DNA of 64,000 nucleotides from Actibacterium atlanticum (GCF_000671395.1 NZ_AQQY01000001.1:620001-684000), one strand, 5' to 3'. Shown: positions 27,410 to 37,301, numbered from the stretch's first letter. Made by a program: numbers and translations. The notes: generated from the sequence alone by a model not told the origin.

Positions 27410-28786
27410 TTAGAAGAAATCGACTGACACTTGCAACAGACGTTCTACCTCGGGCACGTCGGCGGCAAGGCTGAATAGCAGGATGATGTCTCCCTCGTCC
27501 ACGCGGGTGCCGCCCTTGGGGCGTATCAGCTTGTCGCCCTTTTGCAGAGCCCCCACCATCACGCCTTGCGGGAAGTCGATGTTGCGGATCTGGCTGCCTG
27601 CGATGGGCGAAGTCGACAGAACCTGCGCCTCGATCACCTCGGCCTCGGCATCGCCAATTGAATACACCCCGCGTACGCGCCCATGCCGGATGTGGCGCAG
27701 GATCGAGCTGACTGTGGTCGAGCGCGGGTTGATATAAGCGTCGATGTCCAGCGGCTCCATCATCGGCACAAGGGATGGATCGTTGACAAGGCTGATCGCC
27801 ATTGGGCAGCCTTCGGCCTTGGCACGCACCGCGGCCAGAAGGTTGGTTTTATCGTCATCGGTAACCGCCAAAACGGCGTCAGCCTTGTCGATACTGGCTT
27901 CGGCCAACAGGCCAACGTCCATGCCATCGCCATGTAGCACGATGGTGCGTTCCAGCGCATCAGCCGCCACTTCGGCCTGGGTGCGGTTCTTTTCAATCAC
28001 CTTGGCGCGCACGCGGCGGGTCTGGCTTTCCAGCGTCTGGGCTACAACCAGCCCAACATTGCCACCACCAATGATCACCACACGTTCCTGTTGCTTGGTG
28101 GATTTACCGAAAATTTCGAGCGTGCGGGTGACGTCGTCGCGATGGGTAAAACAGTAAATCTGATCGCCCGGGAACAGCTGATCGCCGGATTCCGGGGCAA
28201 ACAAAGACCCTTCGCGCCGGATACCGGCCACCAGCGCCCGCAGGGTTGAAAACAGGTCGGTCAGCTGTCGCAGAGGCGTGTTGATGACCGGGCAATCGTC
28301 ATCAATGGTGATGCCCAGCAGCTGCATCTCACCGTCCAGAAAAGATTCCGTATCAAAGGCGGACGGGGCAGCCAGACGCTGCAAGGCGGCCTCGGCCACT
28401 TCGCGCTCGGGGCTGATCACCACGTCGATGGGCATGTGGTCACGCCGGTACAGATCGGAATAAATCGCTGTCAGATAACTTTGGCTGCGCAGGCGCGCGA
28501 TTTTGCGCGGGATTGCAAAAACCGAATGGGCCACCTGACAGGTGACCATGTTGACCTCGTCAGAATAGGTCGCGGCGATGATCATATCGGCATCGCGCGC
28601 CCCGGCCCGGTCCAGAATGTCAGGATAAGAGGCAAAGCCAGCCACCCCCTGAACGTCCAGCGTATCGGTGGCGCGGCGCACCAGATCGGCATCGTTGTCG
28701 ACGACGGTGACGTCGTTGCGCTCACTGGCCAGATGGCGGGCGATCTGCCAGCCCACCTGCCCTGCCCCGCAAATGATCACTTTCAT
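27410..28786 (-). CDS. trkA: Trk system potassium uptake regulator TrkA
   Basis: The 458-residue cytoplasmic protein has two repeats of an NAD-binding RCK_N domain followed by RCK_C. The dinucleotide motifs are IICGAGQVGWQIARHL at the start and IIGGGNVGLVVAQTL near residue 235, with ligand acids in VVDNDADLV. It gates TrkH. It sits 59 bp after ntrX in the same direction, as in other alphaproteobacteria. Confidence 0.96.
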   Translation of the reverse strand: MKVIICGAGQVGWQIARHLASERNDVTVVDNDADLVRRATDTLDVQGVAGFASYPDILDRAGARDADMIIAATYSDEVNMVTCQVAHSVFAIPRKIARLRSQSYLTAIYSDLYRRDHMPIDVVISPEREVAEAALQRLAAPSAFDTESFLDGEMQLLGITIDDDCPVINTPLRQLTDLFSTLRALVAGIRREGSLFAPESGDQLFPGDQIYCFTHRDDVTRTLEIFGKSTKQQERVVIIGGGNVGLVVAQTLESQTRRVRAKVIEKNRTQAEVAADALERTIVLHGDGMDVGLLAEASIDKADAVLAVTDDDKTNLLAAVRAKAEGCPMAISLVNDPSLVPMMEPLDIDAYINPRSTTVSSILRHIRHGRVRGVYSIGDAEAEVIEAQVLSTSPIAGSQIRNIDFPQGVMVGALQKGDKLIRPKGGTRVDEGDIILLFSLAADVPEVERLLQVSVDFF

Positions 28787-28845
28787 GCTTCGGCCCCGGT
28801 TGCCATATCAGACGCATCATTTGCAGATGCGGCGCGGGTGGTCAA

Positions 28846-30252
28846 TCACGCGTCGCTTTCCTCTTCGACATGGGCGACCCGTGCCCCGGCCTTGTTGCTG
28901 GTGACGACGCCCAGCGATTTCAGCTTTCGGTGCAGCGCGGAACGTTCCATCCCCACGAAAGACGCGGTGCGCGAAATATTCCCGCCAAAGCGGTTGATTT
29001 GCGTCAGCAGGTATTCGCGTTCAAACAATTCGCGCGCTTCACGCAGGGGCATGGTCGCCAACGAGCTGGACAACACCACACGGCCCTCTTCGGTTGGGGC
29101 TTCCGAGGTTTCAGGCAACTCTTGCGCCGCGATTTCGCCATTGCCATCGCCAAGGATCAACACGCGTTCGATCACATTCTTCAGCTGGCGCACGTTGCCG
29201 GGCCATTCCATCGTCTGCAACAAGGTCTTTGCTTCGTCGCTCAAGGGGCGCTGCGGCAGGCCCTGACTTTGGTTGAACAGATCGATGAAATGAGCCGCCA
29301 GTTCGGGGATGTCTTCGCGCCGTTCATCCAGGGCGGGCACGTTGATCGGGACCACATTCAGCCTGTGATACAGCTCTTGGCGGAAGGCGCCGGCGTTGAT
29401 CTCTTTTTCAAGATCACGGTTGGTGGACGAGATCACCCGGATGTCGACCTTGACGTTACCTGCGCCGCCAACGCGTTGAAATTGCTGATCAACAAGGACG
29501 CGCAAAATCTTGGACTGGGTGCCAAGTGGCATATCCGCGATTTCATCGAAATACAGTACCCCGCCATGGGCTTGTTCCAGCAAGCCGGGTTCCTGCCCGC
29601 GCTCACCGTCTTCACGGCCAAACAGCACTTCTTCCATACGGTCGGGCTCTATCGAAGCCGAGTTCACCACGGTGAACGGGGCCGAGGCACGGTTGGAATT
29701 GGCGTGGATGTAGCGCGCGGCGATTTCCTTGCCACTGCCCGCCGGGCCGGTCAGCATCACCCGACCATTTGATTTTGTCACCTTATCCAACTGCCCGCGC
29801 AGGGTTTTATACGCCGAGCTGGAGCCGATCATTTCCGCCGGTGTGCTATCGCCGCGTTTGAGTTCGGTGTTTTCACGGCGCAGACGCGAGGTCTCCATTG
29901 CCCGGCGTATCACCACCAGCAGCTGGTCAATATTGAAGGGCTTTTCGATGAAATCATACGCGCCTTGTTTGATCGCCGCGACAGCGATTTCAATGTTGCC
30001 ATGGCCCGAAATGATTACGATCGGGATTTCAGGGTTTTCCCGCTTAACCTTGGTCAGGATGTCGATCCCATCCATCTGACTGTCTTTCAGCCAAATGTCC
30101 AAAATCATCAGTGCCGGGGGCTCTTGCTCAATCGCCTGAATGCATTGATCTGAATTCGCTGCGAGGCGGGTGGTGTAACCTTCGTCCTGCAAAATATCCG
30201 AGATCAGCTCGCGAATGTCGCGCTCGTCGTCCGTGATCAGAATATCGCCCAT
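28846..30252 (-). CDS. ntrX: Nitrogen/redox response regulator NtrX, GAFTGA absent
   Basis: The 468-residue regulator is phosphorylated by NtrY. Receiver 1-120 has ITDDERDIREL and the phosphoacceptor in LMILDIWLKDSQMDG. The AAA+ domain has Walker A LTGPAGSGKEIAARY near residue 165 and a normal Walker B GGVLYFDEIADM. Between them EEVLFGREDGERGQEPGLL takes the place of the GAFTGA loop, so it should not act on sigma-54 polymerase. The C-terminal Fis-type HTH is GNISRTASFVGMERSALHRK. It overlaps nothing and follows ntrY by 15 bp. Confidence 0.95.
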   Translation of the reverse strand: MGDILITDDERDIRELISDILQDEGYTTRLAANSDQCIQAIEQEPPALMILDIWLKDSQMDGIDILTKVKRENPEIPIVIISGHGNIEIAVAAIKQGAYDFIEKPFNIDQLLVVIRRAMETSRLRRENTELKRGDSTPAEMIGSSSAYKTLRGQLDKVTKSNGRVMLTGPAGSGKEIAARYIHANSNRASAPFTVVNSASIEPDRMEEVLFGREDGERGQEPGLLEQAHGGVLYFDEIADMPLGTQSKILRVLVDQQFQRVGGAGNVKVDIRVISSTNRDLEKEINAGAFRQELYHRLNVVPINVPALDERREDIPELAAHFIDLFNQSQGLPQRPLSDEAKTLLQTMEWPGNVRQLKNVIERVLILGDGNGEIAAQELPETSEAPTEEGRVVLSSSLATMPLREARELFEREYLLTQINRFGGNISRTASFVGMERSALHRKLKSLGVVTSNKAGARVAHVEEESDA

Positions 30253-30267
30253 GGGTACCTCTTACTG

Positions 30268-32520
30268 CTATTGCGCCGCGGTCGTTGCGCGGAGATCGGT
30301 GTCATCGAGACGCGGCAGGGTGATCACCGCCTGTGCGCCTCGATGGCTGTTGTTTTCAAATATATTGGCGTCGGTCAGCGCCAGGGTGCCGCCATGCTCT
30401 TCGATGATCTTTTTCACGATGGACAGGCCAAGACCGGTGCCTTCGCTGCGGGTCGTCACATAGGGTTCAAACAGCTTGGCGCGGTCTTCTGGCAGACCGA
30501 TGCCGTTGTCGCTGATACGGATCGTGACGTTTTTCTTACTGGGTTCCATGGTGACACGGATTTCAGGCGCATGACCTGTTGGAGCCCCATTTTCCTGCAG
30601 GCTTTCAATGGCTTCCCCGGCGTTCTTGATTAAGTTTGTCAGGGCTTGAGTGATCATGGTGTCGTCCAGCTCGGCCATGATACTGGCGTCGGGAAGGTCC
30701 GCGTGGAAGGTCACGCCGGGCTGGCCGGCTTCCTGCAATAGCACAGCATCACGAGTCAGCGCCGTCAGATCGCTGATACGGCGGTCGGGTTCGGGCATGC
30801 GGGCAAACTTGGAAAACTCATCAACAATGCGCCGCAAGTCATTGGTTTGACGCACGATTACGTCCGTCATCTGGTTTAGGCCTTCGGCGTTATCGCCCAG
30901 CTCTCGGCCATATTTGCGGCGGATCCGTTCGGCCGACAGTTGGATCGGGGTCAGCGGATTCTTGATTTCATGTGCGATCCGGCGCGCGACGTCTCCCCAT
31001 GCGGCCATCCTTTGGGCCGATACCAGATCGGTCACGTCGTCAAAGGCAACCACATAGCCCACAAGGTGACTTTTTTCGTCGCGCCGCGTGGCCATGCGCA
31101 CCAGCAGATTTTCCATCGCGCCTCGACGCAGCAGGCGAACTTCCTTCTGGGCCGTTTCCGCGCCCGAGCCGCGCAGCCGGTCAAACAGCCCGGCAAATTC
31201 GGGTACCATTGCTTCCAGCGGTGGGTGTTCGTCCAGATCTTCCATGTCCAGCAATCGTCGGGCTGATCGGTTCATGAAATCGACTCGGCCCTGTTCATCC
31301 AGTCCGATCACCCCCGAGGTAACCGAGCTGAGCACCGAATCGAACAGACGTCGACGATCTTCGATCTGGCGGTTGTTCGCCATCAGGGTGCTGCGTTGTA
31401 CCTTAAGTTGCTTGGTCATCTGGTTGAAGATTCGACCCAGCATGGCGATTTCGTCATCGCCTTTTTCCTCGACCACGCGCACATCCAGATCACCTGCCCC
31501 AACCCGTTGCGCTGCGCCAGCCAGGCGCCCCACAGGGCGTGACAGCCGCTCTGCGAACCACAGGCCAAGCCAGATCGCGGCAAGGATCAGGATCACGGCA
31601 AACCCGATGTAAAGCAGGCCGAATTCAAACAGCAGCCGTCCCCGGTCGGCTTCCAGTTGTTGATAGAACAGTGCGGTTTCCTGCGTTTCATCCAGCAAAG
31701 CCAGCAATTCACCATCAACGATGCGGGTGATGTAAAGATAGCGGTCAACATAGGCGGACAGCTTGATCAACCCGCGATATTCGTCATTTGGCAGATCAGG
31801 CAGCAGGACAATATCGCCCAATTCGGCCTGGGCGATTTGCGCCGGGCTGGGAAGCTCATAGTCAAACAGATAGGAACGTTCACCGCGCGCTTTGATTTCA
31901 CCGGTGCCGTCAATGACGTAAGCCTCTTTCAAGCCGCGCTGCACCTGCCCCTGCGCGGTGGTCAAAAGGCGGCGCACCTCGGCATCGGACAAGAAGAATG
32001 AACTCTGCCGTGCAAGGTTCAAAAAGGCAGCAACGGCCTGGGCGTCTTCGGTTAAATCGGCGCGGTGCTGATCTTCATAGGCCTGCGCGGCCTCCAGTGA
32101 AGAGCCGACAACCTGGCGCACCCGATCTGAAAACCACCCCTCAAGCCCGGTGTTCACCGTCAGCCCGGCGAAGACGGCCACCAGAACGGTTGGAATCAGC
32201 GCAACGATGGCGAAGACGCCGGTCAGACGCAGGTGAAGCCGCGACCCCGCCGAGTGGCGCCTGCGCGCTGAGATCATCTGTGCGACGCGAAACGCCACAA
32301 GTGTTGCCACGGTCAGGATGTAGACAAGGTCGGCCAGCAGCGTCAGGCGCAAAACAACCGAGTTTGCGCTGTGATCCAGCGGCCCCAACAAAAGCAGGGT
32401 CAAAATAGCGAGCGCTGGCCCCAGAACAACAAGGCTGAGCGTGGCAAAATTGCCCCAACGCCGCATGCGGCGCAGCTTCATCAGCCGGTCCAGCGTCGTG
32501 CTCGGCGCTTTGGTCAGCAC
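30268..32520 (-). CDS. ntrY: Sensor histidine kinase NtrY
   Basis: The 750-residue membrane kinase starts at GTG 32520, with GAGGGAA upstream. The N-terminal half carries three hydrophobic segments (such as LSLVVLGPALAILTLLLLG and VFAIVALIPTVLVAVFAGL), a periplasmic part, a further one (FGLLYIGFAVILILAAIWLG), HAMP, a PAS domain (SSVTSGVIGLDEQGRVDF), then HisKA with [20 protein letters not shown] near residue 520 and HATPase with NLIKNAGEAIE, DNGIGLP and GTGLGLSIVKK. It pairs with NtrX; the pair has been tied to nitrogen and redox control in related species. Confidence 0.95.
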   Translation of the reverse strand: MLTKAPSTTLDRLMKLRRMRRWGNFATLSLVVLGPALAILTLLLLGPLDHSANSVVLRLTLLADLVYILTVATLVAFRVAQMISARRRHSAGSRLHLRLTGVFAIVALIPTVLVAVFAGLTVNTGLEGWFSDRVRQVVGSSLEAAQAYEDQHRADLTEDAQAVAAFLNLARQSSFFLSDAEVRRLLTTAQGQVQRGLKEAYVIDGTGEIKARGERSYLFDYELPSPAQIAQAELGDIVLLPDLPNDEYRGLIKLSAYVDRYLYITRIVDGELLALLDETQETALFYQQLEADRGRLLFEFGLLYIGFAVILILAAIWLGLWFAERLSRPVGRLAGAAQRVGAGDLDVRVVEEKGDDEIAMLGRIFNQMTKQLKVQRSTLMANNRQIEDRRRLFDSVLSSVTSGVIGLDEQGRVDFMNRSARRLLDMEDLDEHPPLEAMVPEFAGLFDRLRGSGAETAQKEVRLLRRGAMENLLVRMATRRDEKSHLVGYVVAFDDVTDLVSAQRMAAWGDVARRIAHEIKNPLTPIQLSAERIRRKYGRELGDNAEGLNQMTDVIVRQTNDLRRIVDEFSKFARMPEPDRRISDLTALTRDAVLLQEAGQPGVTFHADLPDASIMAELDDTMITQALTNLIKNAGEAIESLQENGAPTGHAPEIRVTMEPSKKNVTIRISDNGIGLPEDRAKLFEPYVTTRSEGTGLGLSIVKKIIEEHGGTLALTDANIFENNSHRGAQAVITLPRLDDTDLRATTAAQ

Positions 32521-32571
32521 AATTCCCTCGTAAATACTGCACCGCGGTCATACGCGGGGCTTTTGACTTGC

Positions 32572-32597
32572 GCCCCTTTGGTTTGCGGCCAAAGGGC
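32572..32597. other. Stem-loop in the ntrC-ntrY spacer
   Basis: GCCCCTTTGG (32572-32581) pairs with CCAAAGGGC (32589-32597) around a 7-base loop, in the 95-bp gap between ntrC and ntrY. There is no T tract on either side, so it looks more like an mRNA-processing or stability element than a terminator. Confidence 0.5.
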
Positions 32598-32615
32598 AAC
32601 GCTCGTGTTGCGTAT

Positions 32616-33986
32616 TTACATCAACTTGCGGCGGCGAGTCACGCGAATATCAAGGTCAGTGATCTTCTTACGCAAAGTATTTCGGTTGATCCCCAGCAGA
32701 TCGGCGCATTTGGCCTGATTGCCGCCGGTCGCGTCCAGAGCGATCTCGATCAGGGGAAGTTCGACCTCGCGCAGGATGCGGGCATAGAGGCCCGGTGGTG
32801 GCAGAACCCCACCGTGCAGATCGAAGTAACGGCGCAGGTGCTTGGCGACCGAAGCTGATAGCTTTTCGCCTTCACCACCACCGACGTGCGGCTCGATCTC
32901 GGGCTGGTTGCCCAGCACCATTTCGACCTCGGTGCGCGCAATGACCTCTTCTGAGGATGTCACCATCAGGCGGCGAATAGTGTTTTCCAGCTGACGCACG
33001 TTGCCGGGCCAGCTGTAGGCGCGGATAAGTTCCATCGCATCTTCGGCAAAGCGGCGCAGCGGCAAGCCTTCGCGTTCCGCACGGCCCAGAAAGTGATCGG
33101 CCAGCAGCGGAATGTCATCAACGCGTTCGCGCAGGCTGGGTACGTTCACCGTGACCCCACCAAGACGATAGAACAGGTCCTGACGGAACTCGCCCGACTC
33201 CATTTTGTTCATCAGATCGGTCTGCGACGTCGCCATAATGCGCGGTGCCTTATCGCCGAAACTGTCCAGCATACGCACGATGCGTGCCTGGGCCTCGGCA
33301 TCCAGATCGGACACCTCGTCAAACAGGATCGATCCCCCCTTGGCCCGCAACAGCAGATCCGAGGGGCCATCCATGCCGCTTAGATCCGACGCTGAAGCGG
33401 CCACGAAGGGCATGTTCCGGCGGTCAGAGAAGTCATGGATCGCACGGGCGATCAGCGACTTGCCGGTGCCGGATTCACCGGTGATCAGCACCGCCAGATC
33501 GGTGTTCATCACGCGCGCAACAAGACGATACAGCGCCTGCATCTGCGGCGTGCGCCCGACCATGGGCAGATCTTCGTTTTCCTCGCGCGGCGGCGGGCTG
33601 GTGGGCGCGGCGGGGGCACGGCGCTTGGTTTCCAGCGCACGCGCTGCGCGTTTCATCAGGTCCGGCAGATCGAACGGTTTGGGCAGGTAATCATAGGCCT
33701 CGGCCTCGGCCGCTTGAATGGCGGTCATGATCGTATTTTGCGCCGAGATCACAATCACCGGCAGGCCGGGGCGTTCCATGTTAATCTTGGGCAGCATTTC
33801 CAGCCCGTTGCCGTCTGGCATGACCACGTCCGAGATCACCAGATCACCTTTGCCTTCCTGAACCCAACGCATCAGCGTGGTCAGGCTGGAGGTGGCGTGC
33901 ACCTTACACCCGGCGCGGGTCAGGGCTTGGGTCAAAACTGTACGGATTGTGCGGTCGTCATCTGCGACCAGAACTGTACCGTCCAT
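32616..33986 (-). CDS. ntrC: Nitrogen regulator NtrC, GAFTGA absent
   Basis: The 456-residue response regulator controls nitrogen assimilation genes. Receiver: [14 protein letters not shown] and the phosphoacceptor in [17 protein letters not shown]. The AAA+ domain has Walker [20 protein letters not shown] near residue 170 and Walker [14 protein letters not shown]. The GAFTGA region is deleted: [19 protein letters not shown] runs straight into Walker B. The HTH is [20 protein letters not shown]. This is the pattern of Rhodobacter capsulatus NtrC, which is known to activate sigma-70 polymerase. Its ATG overlaps the ntrB stop by one base. Confidence 0.96.
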   Translation of the reverse strand: MDGTVLVADDDRTIRTVLTQALTRAGCKVHATSSLTTLMRWVQEGKGDLVISDVVMPDGNGLEMLPKINMERPGLPVIVISAQNTIMTAIQAAEAEAYDYLPKPFDLPDLMKRAARALETKRRAPAAPTSPPPREENEDLPMVGRTPQMQALYRLVARVMNTDLAVLITGESGTGKSLIARAIHDFSDRRNMPFVAASASDLSGMDGPSDLLLRAKGGSILFDEVSDLDAEAQARIVRMLDSFGDKAPRIMATSQTDLMNKMESGEFRQDLFYRLGGVTVNVPSLRERVDDIPLLADHFLGRAEREGLPLRRFAEDAMELIRAYSWPGNVRQLENTIRRLMVTSSEEVIARTEVEMVLGNQPEIEPHVGGGEGEKLSASVAKHLRRYFDLHGGVLPPPGLYARILREVELPLIEIALDATGGNQAKCADLLGINRNTLRKKITDLDIRVTRRRKLM

Positions 33987-35092
33987 CAGTTATCCTCCGA
34001 TATTTTGGATTTGGAGAGAGGTTTGGCCCGTGGGGCCAAGGGCAACGAAATTCGGAATACCGTGCGACCAGGCGCGGATTCAGTGGCGATCAGGCCATCA
34101 TTTTCAGACACGATCTTTGACACCAGCGCCAAGCCAAGCCCGGTGCCGTTCTCACGGCCTGAAACGAAGGGTTCAAACACTTCTGACGCGATTTCAGGCG
34201 GCAGGCCGGGGCCGTCGTCGATGATCTCGATCTGCAGCGGTACCGGGATGGTCTCGCCGCTGGCAATTAAACGGCGCAAGGAGCGATCATAGAAGGTGTG
34301 AATACGGATGGTCGAGCCTTGGCCGCTGCGGGCAATGGCTTCGGCCGCGTTTTTGATCAGGTTCAAAAAGACCTGCAACATCTGATCGCCGTCGGCCATG
34401 GTGGCGGGCAAAGATGGATCATAGTCGCTGATGAAATGCACATTGGCGGCAAAACCCAGCTCGGCTGATTTGCGAGCGCGGTCCAGCAGATCGTGCAGGT
34501 TGACGGGTTTGCGCTCGGGGGGGCGCAGGTTGCCAAACTGTTCGACCTGTTCCAGCAGCTTCACGATGCGCTGGCATTCGGTCACGATCAGGTCGGTCAG
34601 TTCCATGTCATCTGGCGGCAGGTTCATCGACAACAGTTGCGCCGCGCCGGTGATGCCCGCCAGGGGGTTCTTGATTTCATGAGCCAGCATTTCGGCCATC
34701 CCGATCGCTGATTTCGCAGCGGATTTAGAGCTTTGTGCGCGGTCCAGCTTGCCCGCGATCTCGCGCGGGGAAATCAGCAGCAGCAGCGTATCGTCATCCT
34801 CGCCCAACGGGGTTACCTGCACGTGGCACTGAACCGAGGCTTTGCCCGGCACCTGTACGTTCAGGTCGTTGAACACCATGGGCGATTGGTTGGCGCGAAC
34901 CCGGCCCAACATGGCTTCGTTCAGGATCGAAATCTCGACCACGTCATACAGGTGTTTATCCCGCAAAGAGCGGCGCGAGCGGTAAAGAAAGGACTCCGCC
35001 GCGGGATTAACCCGCGCAATCGTGTTGTCGCCGTTCAGCACCAGTGTCGGCATTGGCAGGGCCGACCATATGGCGTCTTTTTCAAACATCAT
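33986..35092 (-). CDS. ntrB: Nitrogen sensor histidine kinase NtrB
   Basis: The 368-residue soluble kinase phosphorylates NtrC under control of PII proteins. A PAS domain ([20 protein letters not shown] onward) is followed by HisKA with [20 protein letters not shown] near residue 145, and HATPase with [23 protein letters not shown] and [13 protein letters not shown]. The start is ATG 35092 (a second ATG follows at once), overlapping the dusB stop codon by 4 bp; upstream in-frame sequence lies inside dusB and is not real. Confidence 0.96.
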   Translation of the reverse strand: MMFEKDAIWSALPMPTLVLNGDNTIARVNPAAESFLYRSRRSLRDKHLYDVVEISILNEAMLGRVRANQSPMVFNDLNVQVPGKASVQCHVQVTPLGEDDDTLLLLISPREIAGKLDRAQSSKSAAKSAIGMAEMLAHEIKNPLAGITGAAQLLSMNLPPDDMELTDLIVTECQRIVKLLEQVEQFGNLRPPERKPVNLHDLLDRARKSAELGFAANVHFISDYDPSLPATMADGDQMLQVFLNLIKNAAEAIARSGQGSTIRIHTFYDRSLRRLIASGETIPVPLQIEIIDDGPGLPPEIASEVFEPFVSGRENGTGLGLALVSKIVSENDGLIATESAPGRTVFRISLPLAPRAKPLSKSKISEDN

Positions 35093-36084
35093 GCGGCCTG
35101 CCTGTGGTCGTGGTTCAGGGCCTCTGGCAGCAGTGCCAGAACCTGTGCGCTTGACGGGCTGGTCAATACTGCGCGGCGCAGGTTGGCCGGGGTTTGGGTG
35201 TGATCCATATACCAGCCCAGATGCTTGCGTGCGACGCGCTGGCCCAGCTCTTCGCCATAAAACGACAGCATGGCGTCGTAATGGGTGCACACCAGTTCGG
35301 TCAGCGCCCCGCCTTGGGGGGCATCCGTCTGCGGTGCATCAAACAGGTCGTTGGCGATCTGCGCCAAAAGCCAGGGCTGCCCCTGAGCGCCGCGCCCAAT
35401 CATCACGCCATCAGCGCCTGATTGCTGCAAAGCACTACGGGCGGAATCAGCGCCCAGAATGTCCCCATTTGCGATGACCGGAATGCTGACAGCCCGCTTC
35501 ACATTTGCAATTGCCGCCCAATCGGCAGCGCCCTTATAGAACTGGCACCGGGTGCGGCCATGGATGGTGATCATCTGGATGCCGGCATCTTCGGCGCGTT
35601 TGGCAAGTTCCGGCGCGTTCAGCAGTGCATCATTCCAGCCCAGACGGGTCTTAAGCGTAACCGGCACTGAAACAGCGTTCACCACAGCTTCGATCAAGGT
35701 CAACGCATGATCCAGATCTTTCATCAGGGCCGAGCCCGAAGCCCCTGCCCCGCTTGCGCTGGTAACCTTCTTGGCCGGGCACCCCATGTTGATGTCGATG
35801 ATCTGAGCGCCGTTGTCTTCGACCATGCGAGCGGCCTCGGCCATCCAATGGGCTTCGCGTCCTGCCAGCTGCACGGCGGTGTTGTCACTGTCAAAGCCCA
35901 GCTCGGCCTTTTCACGCACACCGGGTTTTGCTTGCACCATTTCCTGACTGGCCACCATTTCAGACACCACCAGCCCAGCCCCAAAGCTTGAGACAAGATT
36001 ACGAAACGGCAAGTCTGTGATCCCGGCCAGCGGGGCCAGGAAAACCGGGGGGGACAATGATGTGCTTGCCAGTTTTATGGCCAA
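35089..36084 (-). CDS. dusB: tRNA-dihydrouridine synthase DusB (NifR3)
   Basis: DusB reduces uridine to dihydrouridine in tRNA with FMN. The 331-residue protein starts SPPVFLAPLAGITDLPFRNL. It has the family signature IIDINMGCPAKKV with the catalytic cysteine near residue 100, and IHGRTRCQFYKG. The start is a TTG at 36084, supported by AAGGA eight bases upstream and by the usual family N-terminus; no ATG fits. It heads dusB-ntrB-ntrC, the classic nifR3 arrangement. Confidence 0.95.
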   Translation of the reverse strand: MAIKLASTSLSPPVFLAPLAGITDLPFRNLVSSFGAGLVVSEMVASQEMVQAKPGVREKAELGFDSDNTAVQLAGREAHWMAEAARMVEDNGAQIIDINMGCPAKKVTSASGAGASGSALMKDLDHALTLIEAVVNAVSVPVTLKTRLGWNDALLNAPELAKRAEDAGIQMITIHGRTRCQFYKGAADWAAIANVKRAVSIPVIANGDILGADSARSALQQSGADGVMIGRGAQGQPWLLAQIANDLFDAPQTDAPQGGALTELVCTHYDAMLSFYGEELGQRVARKHLGWYMDHTQTPANLRRAVLTSPSSAQVLALLPEALNHDHRQAA

Positions 36085-36121
36085 ATGCTCAATCCTTGTG
36101 CAATCAATGATCGGATTAGCG

Positions 36122-36138
36122 CTCTGATGAATTCAGAG
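36122..36138. promoter_or_regulatory. Inverted repeat upstream of dusB
   Basis: CTCTGA, a 5-base spacer and TCAGAG form a perfect 6-bp inverted repeat 38 bases before the dusB start. It could be an operator or a leader hairpin; I know of no protein with this site. Confidence 0.35.
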
Positions 36139-36174
36139 TCAATTCCACCCGCCCATTATCGCGCCACAATACGT

Positions 36175-36252
36175 ATGGCGATTAAAATTTATGCAAATGG
36201 CCACGTTTATCTGCCCCATTGCCCCGATGCGTGGCAGCGCGTAGACGAATAG
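36175..36252 (+). CDS. Possible 25-residue ORF between dusB and pgpA
   Basis: ATG at 36175 opens a 25-codon frame starting MAIKIYANGHVYLPH and ending in TAG at 36252, in the 222-bp divergent gap. No convincing ribosome-binding site is seen and the peptide matches nothing I recognise. It is as likely to be chance as real. In other roseobacters I would expect ispDF near here; it is not present. Confidence 0.15.
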   Translation: MAIKIYANGHVYLPHCPDAWQRVDE

Positions 36253-36306
36253 ATGACAAGTTGGTCAGAACTTGGCCGACTTAACCAATCGAAAACGAGA
36301 AACAGT

Positions 36307-36801
36307 ATGATCCGCGCGCTCACCACCTTCTTTTTCATCGGCAAATTGCGCCCGGCGCCCGGCACCTGGGGGTCAGCGGCGGCGGTTGCGGTCGCGTTGG
36401 TATTGCATGGGCTGGGCGGCTTTGTCCTGCTGGCTGTAGCGACGGTGTTGGTGACGCTTCTGGGGTTTTGGTCGATTGCCCGTGATCTGGAAACCCGCAC
36501 GGAAAAAGACCCGTCCGAAATCGTCATCGACGAGGTCGCAGGACAGTGGTTGGCGATGCTGGCGCCCTCGCTTGGCTTTACAATGGCGGGGCTGGACAGC
36601 TGGAATTTCCCTTGGCCCGGCTGGGTTGCCGCGTTTGTGTTGTTCCGGTTGTTTGACATCTGGAAGCCATGGCTGGTCGGGTGGGCAGACCGCAAGGGCG
36701 GCGCGATGGGCGTGATGCTTGATGATCTGATCGCGGGTGTGTTCGCCGGGATCGGTGTCATTGTCTTGGCCGGTCTCTATCACGGGGTTTTGGCATTATG
36801 A
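36307..36801 (+). CDS. pgpA: Phosphatidylglycerophosphatase A
   Basis: PgpA removes the phosphate from phosphatidylglycerophosphate to give phosphatidylglycerol at the inner membrane. The 164-residue protein has the family motifs KLRPAPGTWGSAAAV near the start, DPSEIVIDEVAGQW (catalytic acids) near residue 75 and FRLFDIWKPW, with a final MGVMLDDLIAGVFAG. Several hydrophobic segments are present. It overlaps pncC by 4 bp (ATGA). Confidence 0.95.
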   Translation: MIRALTTFFFIGKLRPAPGTWGSAAAVAVALVLHGLGGFVLLAVATVLVTLLGFWSIARDLETRTEKDPSEIVIDEVAGQWLAMLAPSLGFTMAGLDSWNFPWPGWVAAFVLFRLFDIWKPWLVGWADRKGGAMGVMLDDLIAGVFAGIGVIVLAGLYHGVLAL

Positions 36802-37295
36802 CCTATGGTCCTGCGCAAACCGTGCTTGAGCTGGCCCGCGAGGCTGGCGTCTTGCTGGCAGCAGCGGAATCCTGCACCGGCGGTCTGATCGGCGGTGCGT
36901 TGACAGAGGTCGCGGGCAGCTCTGACGTGTTTGATCGTGGTTTCATCACCTACTCCAACGCCGCTAAAATGCAGATGCTGGGCGTGAAGGCAGATACCTT
37001 GCGCCAGTTTGGTGCGGTGTCCGAGCAGGTCGCACAAGAAATGGCCCTTGGGGCGCTCCGCCATTCGCGCGCTGGCTTGACGGTTGCTGTGACGGGGATT
37101 GCCGGCCCGGGCGGGTCTGACCACAAGCCCGAAGGGCGCGTGTGTTTTGGTATTGCCAATACGGCAGGTGTCTGGACTGAAACGCAAGAGTTCGGAGCTC
37201 TGGGGCGCGAGAATGTGCGCCGCGCGACGGTGGAGCATGCTCTGGGCTTGCTTGAGGCGCGCCTGGCCCAAGATTCACAAAAGATTAAAAAGTAA
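36798..37295 (+). CDS. pncC: Nicotinamide-nucleotide amidohydrolase (stand-alone CinA C-terminal domain)
   Basis: PncC deamidates nicotinamide mononucleotide to nicotinate mononucleotide in pyridine nucleotide recycling. The 165-residue protein has AAESCTGGLIGGALTEVAGS with the catalytic serine and cysteine region, FITYSNAAKMQMLGV and VTGIAGPGGSDHKPEGRVCF. It is complete for the short form without the N-terminal CinA domain. It is coupled to pgpA. Confidence 0.93.
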   Translation: MTYGPAQTVLELAREAGVLLAAAESCTGGLIGGALTEVAGSSDVFDRGFITYSNAAKMQMLGVKADTLRQFGAVSEQVAQEMALGALRHSRAGLTVAVTGIAGPGGSDHKPEGRVCFGIANTAGVWTETQEFGALGRENVRRATVEHALGLLEARLAQDSQKIKK

Positions 37296-37301
37296 TCTAA
37301 A

